Of a stretch of DNA of 64,000 bases, positions 9,277 through 17,042 are shown piece after piece. How positions within the stretch are numbered: position 1 is the stretch's first letter; the number at the start of each line of letters is the position of its first letter. This DNA is from Geobacter sp. UBA698 (GTDB lineage: Bacteria; Desulfobacterota; Desulfuromonadia; Geobacterales; Pseudopelobacteraceae): assembly GCA_002298925.1 (NCBI GenBank), contig DBMM01000011.1, positions 1 to 64,000 on the forward strand. Direction: 5' to 3'. A program made the position numbers and the translations under genes. The notes beneath the pieces are model-generated. The model was not told the DNA's origin. It saw only the letters and a program-made list of their open reading frames with translations, and did not search any database.

Positions 9277-9305
9277 TTGACAAAAACAGTGTTCTTTCGT
9301 ATTGT
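9277..9305 (+). promoter_or_regulatory. Sigma-70 promoter for the SAM-I/metX transcript
   Basis: A perfect TTGACA at 9277-9282 is followed after 17 bp by TATTGT at 9300-9305. The start expected near 9312 lies directly before the riboswitch. Confidence 0.8.
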
Positions 9306-9321
9306 TTCCGCCATAAACCTG

Positions 9322-9419
9322 CTTATCAAGAGTGGTGGAGGGAAAAGGCCCCGTGAAACCACAGCAACCGGCCATCCAGGCGTCAGGTGCTAATTCCTGC
9401 CGAAAGGCGAAGATGAGGG
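9322..9419 (+). promoter_or_regulatory. SAM-I (S-box) riboswitch
   Basis: The leader has the S-box signatures in order: CTTATCAAGAG, GGTGGAGGGA, GGCCCCGTGAAACC, AGCAACC, GGTGCTAATTCCTGC and GAAGATGAG. CTTATC and GATGAG form the P1 helix. It lies before metX, a methionine pathway gene, as expected for an OFF switch that binds S-adenosylmethionine. Confidence 0.96.
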
Positions 9420-9442
9420 GTGTGCTGTGAACTCGTTGTTTC

Positions 9443-9476
9443 AGCCCCTTCTCATGTCTATGTGAAGGGGCTTTTT
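9443..9476 (+). terminator. SAM riboswitch expression platform, terminator overlapping the metX ribosome site
   Basis: AGCCCCTTC (9443-9451) pairs with GAAGGGGCT (9464-9472), followed by TTTTT. The 3' arm contains GAAGGGG, the only candidate ribosome site for ATG 9477. The P1 3' strand GATGAGGGG can instead pair with CCCCTTCTCAT to form the antiterminator. The same helix could therefore control both termination and translation. Confidence 0.82.
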
Positions 9477-10598
9477 ATGTCGGTCGGCATTGTCAAGGAG
9501 CAGTCCGTTACATTCGAGAATGGCATCAAGCTGGATAGCGGACGGATCCTGGCTCCGATCACCATTGCCTACGAAACCTACGGCGGCCTCAATGCGGATG
9601 CCTCCAACGCCATCATGGTCGAGCATGCCTGGACCGGCAACGCGCACCTGGCCGGTAAACTGAGCGAGAGCGACGCCAAGCCGGGCTGGTGGGATGCCAT
9701 CGTGGGCCCCGGCCGTCTGCTCGACACGGACCGCTACTTTGTGATCTGTTCCAACGTGATCGGTTCCTGTTTCGGCTCCACCGGCCCGGCCTCCATCAAC
9801 CCCAAAACCGGCAAGCGCTATAACCTGAGTTTCCCCGTGATTACCGCTCGTGATATGGTCCGCGCCCAGAAGCTGCTGGTGGATTCGCTCGGTATCGACA
9901 GGCTTCTGTGTGTCATGGGGGGCAGCATGGGAGGCATGCAGGCGCTGGAGTGGGCCACCCAGTATCCTGAATCAATCGGCTCGGCCATCATGCTGGCGAC
10001 CAGTCCGCATCCCTCTCCCCAGGCCATTGCCATGAACGCCGTTGCGCGTTGGGCCATCTTCAACGATCCTACCTGGCGCAAGGGTGAGTACAAGCACAAC
10101 CCCAAGGACGGACTGGCCCTGGCCCGCGGTATCGGTCATATCACCTTTCTGTCCGACGAGTCGATGAATGCCAAGTTCGGGCGCCGCTTCTCGGCCAAGG
10201 ACGGCCAATTCGATTTCTTCGGTCAGTTCGAGGTGGAGCGCTACCTGAACTACAACGGTTACAGCTTTGTGGATCGATTTGATACCAACTCGTTTCTGTA
10301 TTTGGCCAAGGCGCTGGACCTGTATGACGTGGCCTGGGGTTACGAATCCATGGCCGAAGCCTTCAGCCAGGTAAAGGCGCCGCTGCAGTTTTTCGCCTTT
10401 ACCTCCGATTGGCTCTATCCCCCCTACCAGACCGAAGAGATGGTTGACTGTCTGAAGGAGTTGGGCCGCCCGGTGGAGTACCACCTGATCACCTCTGCCT
10501 ATGGTCACGACGCATTTCTGCTGGAGCATGAGACCTTCGCTCCCCTGGTGCGTTCATTTCTGGACCGGGTAACAGATGGGGAGTTTGCTGAGCAATGA
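9477..10598 (+). CDS. metX: Homoserine O-acetyltransferase
   Basis: MetX acetylates (in some relatives succinylates) the hydroxyl of homoserine, the first committed step of methionine synthesis. The 373-residue protein is an alpha/beta hydrolase with the nucleophile elbow [12 protein letters not shown], and the Asp and His partners in FTSDWLYPP and [10 protein letters not shown]. The start at ATG 9477 follows the riboswitch terminator. Earlier in-frame GTG/CTG codons would lie within the riboswitch platform and are rejected. Its stop overlaps the start of ttcA by ATGA. Regulation by S-adenosylmethionine is shown by the leader. Confidence 0.95.
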   Translation: MSVGIVKEQSVTFENGIKLDSGRILAPITIAYETYGGLNADASNAIMVEHAWTGNAHLAGKLSESDAKPGWWDAIVGPGRLLDTDRYFVICSNVIGSCFGSTGPASINPKTGKRYNLSFPVITARDMVRAQKLLVDSLGIDRLLCVMGGSMGGMQALEWATQYPESIGSAIMLATSPHPSPQAIAMNAVARWAIFNDPTWRKGEYKHNPKDGLALARGIGHITFLSDESMNAKFGRRFSAKDGQFDFFGQFEVERYLNYNGYSFVDRFDTNSFLYLAKALDLYDVAWGYESMAEAFSQVKAPLQFFAFTSDWLYPPYQTEEMVDCLKELGRPVEYHLITSAYGHDAFLLEHETFAPLVRSFLDRVTDGEFAEQ

Positions 10599-11419
10599 AG
10601 ACGCTACGGGACGAACTGAAGGGAAGCCGACTCTTTAGGAAGCTGCGCCACGGCGTGGGCAGGGCCGTGGCTGATTTCGGCCTGATTGAAGCGGGAGACC
10701 GGTTGGCGGTGGCGGTTTCCGGCGGCAAGGATTCCTACACCATGCTGTTGCTGCTTGACGAACTGCGCCGGCGGGCTCCGGTCGCTTTTGAAATCGAGGC
10801 GATAACGGTTGATTCCGGCTACCGGGGCTTCCGCACCGATATCATCGAAAAATTCGTTACGGAGCAGGGCATTCGCTGTCACGTCGAAAGAACCAGCCAT
10901 TTCGACATCATCTCCGAAAAACGACGCCCCGGATCATCCTACTGTTCCATCTGCGCCCGTCTCAAGCGGGGAGTACTATACGGCGCAGCCGCCCGGCTGG
11001 GGTGCAACAAGCTGGCGCTGGGGCATCACAGCGATGACTTTATCGAGACGCTGCTGCTCAACCAGTTCTTTGTAGGCTCGCTCAAGGCCATGTCGGCCTG
11101 CATGCTGGCCGACAACGGCGTGACGACCGTAATCCGGCCGCTGGTCTACACGACGGAAGCGGACATCATCAGCTTTTCACGCGAGGCGGCCCTGCCGGTG
11201 GTCTGCTGCTGCTGCCCGGTCTGCGGAAAGGCGGATGTGCAGCGCAAGCGGATGAAAAAGCTGCTGAACGAGCTTGAGAAGGATATACCTCACATCAGGA
11301 ACAGCATGCTCAAGGCCCTCTCAAATGTGCATCCCCGCCATCTTCTTGACGGGCGGCTTGTGGCTGCGCCACCTGGCGGCGCTGCCTGCGGCAGCCTTAC
11401 GGGAGCGGCGGGGGAATAG
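10595..11419 (+). CDS. ttcA: TtcA-family PP-loop ATPase (tRNA thiolation)
   Basis: Proteins of this family activate a tRNA base with ATP and insert sulfur using an iron-sulfur cluster, as in 2-thiocytidine-32 formation. The 274-residue product has the PP-loop SGGKDS (about residues 42-47), a CSIC pair near residue 115 and the [14 protein letters not shown] stretch. A cysteine-rich CCCCPVCGK near residue 207 is probably part of the cluster site. The start overlaps the metX stop (ATGA), so it is in the SAM-controlled operon. The tail after about residue 250 is Ala/Gly-rich and overlaps the minus-strand small ORF. The exact tRNA position modified is inferred from family resemblance only. Confidence 0.88.
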   Translation: MKTLRDELKGSRLFRKLRHGVGRAVADFGLIEAGDRLAVAVSGGKDSYTMLLLLDELRRRAPVAFEIEAITVDSGYRGFRTDIIEKFVTEQGIRCHVERTSHFDIISEKRRPGSSYCSICARLKRGVLYGAAARLGCNKLALGHHSDDFIETLLLNQFFVGSLKAMSACMLADNGVTTVIRPLVYTTEADIISFSREAALPVVCCCCPVCGKADVQRKRMKKLLNELEKDIPHIRNSMLKALSNVHPRHLLDGRLVAAPPGGAACGSLTGAAGE

Positions 11420-11506
11420 GGCTGACAGTTCCTGCCGCAGATCCATCAACGCCACATACCCGCCATACACGACACTAATCAATCCCAACAGTACCATCGG
11501 TTCCAT
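11321..11506 (-). CDS. Small membrane protein downstream of motB
   Basis: The 61-residue product begins MEPMVLLGLISVVYGGYVAL, a hydrophobic segment of about 16-18 residues, followed by a strongly basic tail. I do not recognise it. The case for a real gene is a perfect ribosome site, AGAGGAGGT, 6 nt before ATG 11506, plus its position 81 bp after motB on the same strand. It overlaps the 3' end of ttcA on the other strand by 99 bp. The ribosome site lies in a hairpin, CTCCTC-AACAAAA-GAGGAG. The basic tail could partly reflect antisense reading of ttcA. Confidence 0.55.
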   Translation of the reverse strand: MEPMVLLGLISVVYGGYVALMDLRQELSALFPRRSRKAAAGSAARWRSHKPPVKKMAGMHI

Positions 11507-11587
11507 AATAGACCTCCTCTTTTGTTGAGGAGAAGGTAGCACAGTGGTCTGACAAAATATGTCGTACTGCTGAAGGTGGTGCTGTAA

Positions 11588-12373
11588 TCAGGGCTCGCCG
11601 CGTTCGCCTTCGCTGGAGAGCATGACCAGGTCGACTCGACGGTTTTTGGCACGGCCTTCGGGGGTGGCGTTATCCGCAAGCGGACGGAACTCGGCATAAC
11701 CGGTGGCGGATATCTTGTCCGGGTCCACATCGAAGTTCTTGAGCAGATACTTGAGGCCGTTGGTGGCGCGGGCGGTGGAAAGCTCCCAGTTGGTTGGGAA
11801 CTGTGAGGTGCTGATGGGGACGTTGTCTGTGTGTCCCTCCAGTCGCAACGGGTTGTTGTACTGGGTCACTACTTCAGAGATGGTGTTAATCAGTTCATAG
11901 GCATTCGGTTTGATCTGGGCCTGTCCCGATTCGAAGAAGCCGGCCTCCTTGAGGCTTACAATCAAGCCGCGGCGGGTGATGGTCAAGGCAACCTTGCTCT
12001 GGGCGCCCTGCTTGACCAGATAGGCTTCAATGGTGGACTTGATCTGTCGAAAATCCTTTTCTTCGGCACGGGTCTTGGCCTGGCTGCGCGCCGAGCGGGA
12101 GCCGGGGGCGATGGATATCTCGGGCTTGATGGCAGGAATAATATTGGCCTGCTGGGATGGAATCACGTTCATTTTGGGGGAAGGAGCTCCGGGCTGTACC
12201 ATTCCGAAGGATTGCTGGATGGACTGCATGACTTCCTCGGCCTTTTTCTTGTCGCTCTGTGACATGGCATACAGCGTCACAAAGACGGCGAACAGCAGGG
12301 TGATGAAGTCGGCGTAGGAAACGAGCCAGCGCTCGTGGTTGACATGTTTTTCCGGTTCTTTTTTGAGTGCCAT
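11588..12373 (-). CDS. motB: Flagellar motor stator protein MotB (OmpA-family)
   Basis: MotB anchors the flagellar stator to peptidoglycan and carries the proton-binding aspartate. Of the 261 residues, about 17-38 form the single membrane span with the essential Asp22 in SYADFITLLFAVFVTLYA. The plug and a linker follow. The OmpA/MotB domain (about 130-250) has LEGHTDNVPISTS, LSTARATNGLKYL and GYAEFRPLADN. The gene starts 6 bp after motA. The linker is Pro/Ser-rich. It ends a minus-strand cluster with flbD and motA. Confidence 0.95.
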   Translation of the reverse strand: MALKKEPEKHVNHERWLVSYADFITLLFAVFVTLYAMSQSDKKKAEEVMQSIQQSFGMVQPGAPSPKMNVIPSQQANIIPAIKPEISIAPGSRSARSQAKTRAEEKDFRQIKSTIEAYLVKQGAQSKVALTITRRGLIVSLKEAGFFESGQAQIKPNAYELINTISEVVTQYNNPLRLEGHTDNVPISTSQFPTNWELSTARATNGLKYLLKNFDVDPDKISATGYAEFRPLADNATPEGRAKNRRVDLVMLSSEGERGEP

Positions 12374-12379
12374 GATGGT

Positions 12380-13129
12380 CTAGTGGTCACCACCCACATA
12401 CGCCTTGAGTTTCTGCTCGATGAAGTGCGGGTTCTCCCCGTTCTGGATGGCGATCAGTCCCTCCAGAATCATGACCCGCCGCAGGACCTCTTCCTTCATG
12501 CGGATCTTGAGCTTGGTGCCGATGGGCAGGCAGATGATGTTGGCGACCATCAGGCCGTAGATGGTAGCCACAAAAGCAACGGCGATGCCGGCCCCCAGCT
12601 TGGATGTGTCGGACAGGTTGCTCATGACGTGGATCAGGCCCAAAACGGCGCCGATAATACCGATGGTGGGGGAAAATCCGCCGGCAGCCTCATAAAATTC
12701 GACGCTATGCTTAAAGTGATCCTCATAGGCCATGATGTCGGCCTCCAGTGTCTCGCGCAGTTTCTGGGGGTCGATGCCGTCCACGACCAGCGAAATTCCC
12801 TTCTTCACGAAGGAATCCTTGGCTGACTGGGCCTCCTGCTCCAGGGAGATCAAACCGTTGCGGCGGGCCTTGGTGGCGTAGTTGATGATATCCTTGACCA
12901 CGGATTCGTGGTCAACCTTGGGGGGCAGAAAGGCGATCTTGGAATCTTTGAAGGCTTTGATGATGGACGAAAGCGGGAAGCAGATAAACGTTGCCCCAAA
13001 CGTTCCGCCGAGTACGATCAGGGCAGCGGTTGGCTGGATGAGCGCAGAAATATGCAGGCCTTCAAGAAAGGCGCCTCCGAATACGGCACCAAAACCCAAA
13101 ACTATACCAATAATAGTAGCTAAATCCAT
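12380..13129 (-). CDS. motA: Flagellar motor stator protein MotA
   Basis: MotA is the four-span membrane partner of MotB and couples ion flow to torque. The 249-residue protein has spans near residues 4-24, 30-50, about 155-175 and 185-205. The cytoplasmic loop between the second and third contains the family's charged region, including RNGLISLEQEA, and TIGIIGAVLGLIHVM lies in the third span. The length is normal. flbD lies 3 bp upstream and motB 6 bp downstream, which indicates a single transcript. Confidence 0.95.
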   Translation of the reverse strand: MDLATIIGIVLGFGAVFGGAFLEGLHISALIQPTAALIVLGGTFGATFICFPLSSIIKAFKDSKIAFLPPKVDHESVVKDIINYATKARRNGLISLEQEAQSAKDSFVKKGISLVVDGIDPQKLRETLEADIMAYEDHFKHSVEFYEAAGGFSPTIGIIGAVLGLIHVMSNLSDTSKLGAGIAVAFVATIYGLMVANIICLPIGTKLKIRMKEEVLRRVMILEGLIAIQNGENPHFIEQKLKAYVGGDH

Positions 13130-13132
13130 ATG

Positions 13133-13468
13133 TTATACATCCCTGCTTAGTATTGGGCTGCGTTCATGCACGGAACATGCTTCAGGACAGATGATGTCCC
13201 TGTTGAGGGTGGCGCTGCGAAACAGTCTCTTTCTGCGCCGGCTTGCCCGTTTTCTGGTGCCCGCATTGCCGGCCTGTATGCTTGACCGGCGCAGGATCCT
13301 GGCCCGATAGGCGACGATCCTGCTGATGATGGTGGCGGCGCCTTCCCGGGCAAGTATGTGGTGACCGTTGAACAGCGTGATCACGGTGTCGGGGGTTTCT
13401 TCAATGCTGACGATGTGGTCAGGGTTGAGAAACATCTGCTGTTTGTCCATGCGGGTCAGGAAGATCAT
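13133..13468 (-). CDS. flbD: FlbD-family flagellar protein with extended basic C-terminus
   Basis: Residues 1 to about 60 match the short FlbD family (MIFLTRMDKQQMFLNPDHIV, then VITLFNGHHILARE), usually found next to motA. Its role in flagellar assembly or motor function is poorly defined. The family is commonly about 60-80 residues, whereas this product is 111; the last 50 residues are rich in Arg and Lys and not recognisable. I chose ATG 13468 because family similarity starts there and GGAG precedes it. An earlier in-frame start at 13498 is less likely. The stop is 3 bp from motA. Confidence 0.82.
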   Translation of the reverse strand: MIFLTRMDKQQMFLNPDHIVSIEETPDTVITLFNGHHILAREGAATIISRIVAYRARILRRSSIQAGNAGTRKRASRRRKRLFRSATLNRDIICPEACSVHERSPILSRDV

Positions 13469-13499
13469 TTGGCTCCAGTTCGAGCGGCGGGATTTCACC

Positions 13500-13528
13500 T
13501 ATAAATATTAAAATCCCAGCAAGGTCAA
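13500..13528 (-). promoter_or_regulatory. Possible promoter for flbD-motA-motB
   Basis: On the minus strand TTGACC (13528-13523) is followed after 17 bp by TTTATA (13505-13500), about 32 bp before the flbD start codon. The -10 match is moderate. Confidence 0.45.
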
Positions 13529-13556
13529 GAAAAATTCCGAATTTCGTGCGTCGCCG

Positions 13557-14648
13557 TCAGAGCCTGGCATCGATGGCGTCGAAATCGATATACTGCTCGG
13601 CAATGGAGTTGATCAGATCGATCTTTTCCTTGTCTTCCGGGCCGATCTTGGAGACATGCTCCCTCAGGCGTGAAAAAACCAGGGAGGAAGTTTCTTCTAT
13701 GCGGATATAGGGGATGCCGCTGTCTTCCAGAATCTGTTGGGTGATGAGCGACATGGGCGCGTGGCTGCTTACGATCAGGCCGGCCAGCTTTTGCTTGAAA
13801 TTGGCGATATGGTGCAGGGCCGAGGCGGTCACGATCAGTTCATCCCGTGAACTGGTCACGATCAGGAGCGTGGAATCTTCCAGGTGGTCGATGACCCGCT
13901 GGGACGATGATGCTCCCAGCTGAATGTTGTGACAGATGCGGCTGCGCTCTTGGGGATCGCCGTGCAGTGGCAGTTCCAGCAGGTCTGCCACGTGCTGGAG
14001 GGTCGGGTGGGCCAGGACCGGTGAGTAGTTGAAGGCGCTGGTCACCAGGATGTTGCTGCGCGAGAAGGCCTGACGCAGATAGGACAGCGACCGCTCCCGT
14101 TTCTCTGCCACCAGTTTGTTGATCATGATGAAGCGCACATCGGCCTGAGCCTCACGGTACAGGGCCAGGTTAAGTTCCACGGCATCGATGACGCTGCCGA
14201 TGCCTCCTCCGCTGACCATCAGCACCGGTGCAGCGGCCAGGGCGGCAATGCGGGCATTGTTCATTCCGACCACCGAACCGACGCCGCAGTGGCCGGCGCC
14301 TTCGATGATCAGGAAGTCATTCTTCTTTTCCAGCTTTTCCAGAGCATTAAGGATTACTTGGTGGGGGTAGTCGGGTGATATCTTGCCGTCGAGGAACTGG
14401 CGGGTAGTGCCGGGCGTCAGGGGCATGGGGGACATCAGGTGGGCATCCTCGTCCAGGTTGTAGACACCGGCGATCATGGCCGCATCCATATCCATGGTTA
14501 GGCCGTGGTACTGGATGCACTTGGGGCCGATCGGCTTGATGAACCCGACCCGCGCATACTTCTTGCGAGCCAGGTGCATCAGCGAAAGGCTGATGGTGGT
14601 CTTGCCGCAATGCTGGCCGGTTGCCCCGATGAAAATTTTCTTGCACAT
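13557..14648 (-). CDS. BioD-like ATPase with DRTGG domain
   Basis: The 363-residue protein starts with a P-loop of the dethiobiotin-synthetase type, IFIGATGQHCGKTTISLSL, and has IIEGAGHCGVGSVVG further on, as in the N-terminal half of some phosphotransacetylases and cobyrinate synthases. A DRTGG-type domain follows at about residues 215-320 (ILVTSAFNYSPVLAHPTLQHV, then LIVTSSRDELIVTA). No phosphotransacetylase catalytic domain is attached. Such stand-alone proteins have no well-defined function. It follows the PilZ gene by 25 bp and precedes flbD, so a link with signalling or motility is inferred from position only. Confidence 0.8.
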   Translation of the reverse strand: MCKKIFIGATGQHCGKTTISLSLMHLARKKYARVGFIKPIGPKCIQYHGLTMDMDAAMIAGVYNLDEDAHLMSPMPLTPGTTRQFLDGKISPDYPHQVILNALEKLEKKNDFLIIEGAGHCGVGSVVGMNNARIAALAAAPVLMVSGGGIGSVIDAVELNLALYREAQADVRFIMINKLVAEKRERSLSYLRQAFSRSNILVTSAFNYSPVLAHPTLQHVADLLELPLHGDPQERSRICHNIQLGASSSQRVIDHLEDSTLLIVTSSRDELIVTASALHHIANFKQKLAGLIVSSHAPMSLITQQILEDSGIPYIRIEETSSLVFSRLREHVSKIGPEDKEKIDLINSIAEQYIDFDAIDARL

Positions 14649-14673
14649 GTGAGTACCTCCCGCGAAACTATTC

Positions 14674-15021
14674 TTAAGAATTGCGAAGGGCTGCCTGTTC
14701 CTGGCAGTAGCTCAAATACTGCTGCTCGCCTTCGTGAAAGCGCAGGAAGCGTATTCCCATGCCGCATTTTTTCGCCAGGTGAAAAAGGTTCTGGGGCACT
14801 TTCTTGGCCCAGACAACGCGCGCCTCCACCATAACTTTGCCATGTCCTTCCAAGTTGAACTCCACCACGATCTTTGTATTGGGAGGGGCCACGTTGGGCG
14901 TTTTGATGAACATGCCGGTCAGGGAAATATCCTCGCTAAAGGCAACCCTGCCAGCTTCTCCCGTCCCGAAACGGATGGAAAGCCGTTTTTTCTGTCGCGT
15001 TTGTTCACGTTTTTCAGACAT
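14674..15021 (-). CDS. PilZ-domain c-di-GMP-binding protein
   Basis: The 115-residue protein is a single PilZ domain. It has the arginine motif RQKKR (residues 9-13) and, 18 residues later, DISLTG (31-36), the two elements that wrap around c-di-GMP. The rest is the expected beta-barrel with VEFNLEGHGKVMVEARVVW. It should act as a cytoplasmic receptor that alters a partner on binding c-di-GMP. It leads a same-strand set with the DRTGG ATPase and the flbD-motA-motB genes, so motility control is a plausible role. The start lacks a strong ribosome site, and TGTGGTATA inverted repeats lie upstream. Confidence 0.92.
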   Translation of the reverse strand: MSEKREQTRQKKRLSIRFGTGEAGRVAFSEDISLTGMFIKTPNVAPPNTKIVVEFNLEGHGKVMVEARVVWAKKVPQNLFHLAKKCGMGIRFLRFHEGEQQYLSYCQEQAALRNS

Positions 15022-15089
15022 TGTGGTATACCCGCACGCCGCAAGATGCTAAAATTTGCAGAATATACCACAAAACAGATCCTGTGGTA
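15022..15089. repeat. TGTGGTA inverted repeats upstream of the PilZ gene
   Basis: TGTGGTATA (15022-15030) is mirrored by TATACCACA (15064-15072), and a third partial copy TGTGGTA lies at 15083-15089. They occupy the space where a leftward PilZ promoter is expected, so they may be an operator. No regulator is identified. Confidence 0.4.
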
Positions 15090-15150
15090 GGGATTTTAAC
15101 GATAAGCCTGATTTGGCCGTCGCCGTGGCGGCTGTTGTGGATAAAATCCA

Positions 15151-15179
15151 TTGACAGGCAGATGCCAATCATCTAGTTT
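15151..15179 (+). promoter_or_regulatory. Sigma-70 promoter for the thi operon
   Basis: A perfect TTGACA (15151-15156) is followed after 17 bp by TAGTTT (15174-15179). Transcription would start close to the 5' end of the TPP riboswitch. Confidence 0.6.
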
Positions 15180-15189
15180 AACTCTGAAA

Positions 15190-15274
15190 ACGCTGGGGGA
15201 GTTTCGACTGAGAGCGGCCATGACGGACGCGACCCTTAGTACCTGATCCGGGTAATGCCGGCGTAGGGAAGCGC
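15190..15274 (+). promoter_or_regulatory. TPP (THI-element) riboswitch
   Basis: The leader contains CTGAGA (15208-15213), GACCCTTAGTACCTGATC, and CCGGGTAATGCCGGCGTAGGGAA, the conserved parts of the thiamine pyrophosphate aptamer. CGCT and AGCG can close the P1 helix. It precedes thiS-thiG-thiE, so it should turn the operon off when TPP is plentiful. Confidence 0.96.
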
Positions 15275-15290
15275 TCTGATTACCTATCCC

Positions 15291-15312
15291 AAGCCGCTTC
15301 CGCGGCTTTTTT
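15291..15312 (+). terminator. Intrinsic terminator of the TPP riboswitch
   Basis: AAGCCGC-TTCC-GCGGCTT is followed by TTTT. It lies 16 nt after the aptamer and 17 nt before the thiS start, as expected for a transcriptional OFF switch. Confidence 0.88.
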
Positions 15313-15329
15313 CGTTTATGGAGGCAGGC

Positions 15330-15530
15330 ATGCAGCTGACGGTAAATGGCGGAAGTGTTGAGATCGGAGCGGGCAGCACCGTGGCCGGACTGCTGGAGCA
15401 TTTGAACATCACCCGTGAGCGGGTGGCGGTGGAGGTCAATCTGGATATTATCCCCAAAGCGGCGTATGATATTTATTGTCTGTCGGACGGGGACAGGATC
15501 GAGATCGTCCAGTTCGTGGGCGGCGGGTAA
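15330..15530 (+). CDS. thiS: Thiamine biosynthesis sulfur carrier protein ThiS
   Basis: ThiS is a ubiquitin-fold carrier whose C-terminal glycine is adenylated and converted to a thiocarboxylate, giving sulfur to ThiG for the thiazole ring. The 66-residue product begins MQLTVNGGSVEIGAG and ends in VGGG, keeping the needed terminal glycines. I chose ATG 15330 because GGAGG lies 5 nt upstream; the ATG at 15318 is part of that ribosome site region. The activating enzyme ThiF is not in this window. Confidence 0.93.
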   Translation: MQLTVNGGSVEIGAGSTVAGLLEHLNITRERVAVEVNLDIIPKAAYDIYCLSDGDRIEIVQFVGGG

Positions 15531-15589
15531 CCACCAGGCCGGGTCTTGACGGACTCCCTGCAATAAAAACAGATTAACGGGGTACGATT

Positions 15590-16372
15590 ATGACACTCGA
15601 AAATGACAAACTGATCATAGCCGGACGGGAGTTCAATTCGCGCTTGATGGTGGGAACCGGAAAATATGCCGACTTTCAGCAGATGGTGCGGGCGCTGGAG
15701 GTCTCGGGGGCCGAGATCATCACGGTTGCCGTTCGGCGGGTCAATATTTCCGACCGCAATCAGGAATCGCTGCTGGATTACATCGACCCGAAGAAATATA
15801 CCCTGCTGCCCAATACGGCCGGCTGCTATACTGCCGACGACGCGGTGCGCACCTGCCGCCTGGCCCGTGAGGCCGGTCTGTCGGATTTTGTCAAGCTGGA
15901 GGTGCTGGGGGATGAAAAAACGCTCTTCCCGGATAACGAGGAGTTGCTTAAAGCCGCTAAAATTCTCGTCAAGGAAGGTTTTACCGTGCTGCCCTACTGC
16001 AGCGACGACGTGATTCTCTGCAAGAAGCTGGAAGATCTGGGCTGCGCCGCGGTCATGCCGCTGGGCGCCCCCATCGGCAGCGGTCTGGGTATTCGCAACC
16101 CCTACAATATCCGCATCATCCTGGAGAACATCAAGGTGCCGGTCATCGTGGACGCCGGGGTGGGCTGCGCCTCGGACGCGGCCATCGCCATGGAGCTGGG
16201 CTGTGCCGGCGTGTTGATGAATACGGCCATTGCCGGAGCCCGGGATCCGATCGCCATGGCCGAAGCCATGAAGCTGGCTGTCATCGCCGGCCGACTTTCC
16301 TACCGGGCCGGCCGCATTCCCCGCAAGTTGTACGCCAACGCCTCCAGTCCTCTGGACGGCATGATCGCCTAG
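15590..16372 (+). CDS. thiG: Thiazole synthase ThiG
   Basis: ThiG condenses 1-deoxy-D-xylulose 5-phosphate, dehydroglycine and ThiS thiocarboxylate to the thiazole phosphate of thiamine. The 260-residue TIM-barrel protein has the N-terminal [16 protein letters not shown], the Schiff-base lysine in [16 protein letters not shown], and the glycine-rich phosphate site [21 protein letters not shown]. The length is normal. It lies 59 bp after thiS and 25 bp before thiE in the TPP-controlled operon. Confidence 0.96.
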   Translation: MTLENDKLIIAGREFNSRLMVGTGKYADFQQMVRALEVSGAEIITVAVRRVNISDRNQESLLDYIDPKKYTLLPNTAGCYTADDAVRTCRLAREAGLSDFVKLEVLGDEKTLFPDNEELLKAAKILVKEGFTVLPYCSDDVILCKKLEDLGCAAVMPLGAPIGSGLGIRNPYNIRIILENIKVPVIVDAGVGCASDAAIAMELGCAGVLMNTAIAGARDPIAMAEAMKLAVIAGRLSYRAGRIPRKLYANASSPLDGMIA

Positions 16373-16397
16373 GGCTGCCGGGTGTCTCCCAGAATGC

Positions 16398-17042
16398 ATG
16401 CTGCCGATTGATTTCAGCCTGTACCTGATCAGCGACCGCAGCCAGACCGCTGGACGTCCGCTGGTGGAGGTAATCCGCGATGCGCTGGCAGGCGGCGTGC
16501 GGGCGGTTCAGCTGCGGGAGAAGGACCTGCCGGCGGGTCGATTGTTTGAACTTGCGGCTGAGCTGCGTCAGTTGACCAGCGCACGGGGAGCCAGGCTACT
16601 GATTAACGATCGTCTCGACGTTGCCCTGGCCGTGGATGCCGACGGTGTCCACCTGGGTATTGCCGGACTGCCGGTCAGGGCGGCCCGCCGCCTGCTGGGG
16701 GGACAAAAACTGATCGCTTATTCGGCCCATGCTCTGGATGAGGCCCTTCAGGCCCAGGCGGACGGCGCCGATTTTGTGACCTTCGGCCCGGTCTATCAGA
16801 CACCGTCCAAGGCGGCCTACGGCGCACCGGTCGGCCTGGATGCCCTGCAAGCCGCCTGTCGGGCGCTCACCATCCCGGTTTTTGCCCTGGGTGGCGTCAC
16901 TAAAACGTCAGTGCCAGAACTGATGACTGCCGGCGTCCGGGGCATTGCCCTGATCTCGGCTATCATCGCAGCACCCGATCCGCAACAGACAGCCGCATCA
17001 ATGCTGCAATCGATTGAAGACCATGCCCATTATTTCCGATGA
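16398..17042 (+). CDS. thiE: Thiamine phosphate synthase ThiE
   Basis: ThiE joins the pyrimidine pyrophosphate and thiazole phosphate moieties to form thiamine monophosphate. The 214-residue TIM-barrel protein has VQLREKDLPAGRLFELA, LLINDRLDVALAVDADGVHL, FGPVYQTPSK for phosphate contact, and PVFALGGVT. The family length is normal. The pyrimidine synthase thiC and kinase thiD are absent from this operon. The 3' end overlaps the next gene by about 20 bp. Confidence 0.94.
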   Translation: MLPIDFSLYLISDRSQTAGRPLVEVIRDALAGGVRAVQLREKDLPAGRLFELAAELRQLTSARGARLLINDRLDVALAVDADGVHLGIAGLPVRAARRLLGGQKLIAYSAHALDEALQAQADGADFVTFGPVYQTPSKAAYGAPVGLDALQAACRALTIPVFALGGVTKTSVPELMTAGVRGIALISAIIAAPDPQQTAASMLQSIEDHAHYFR

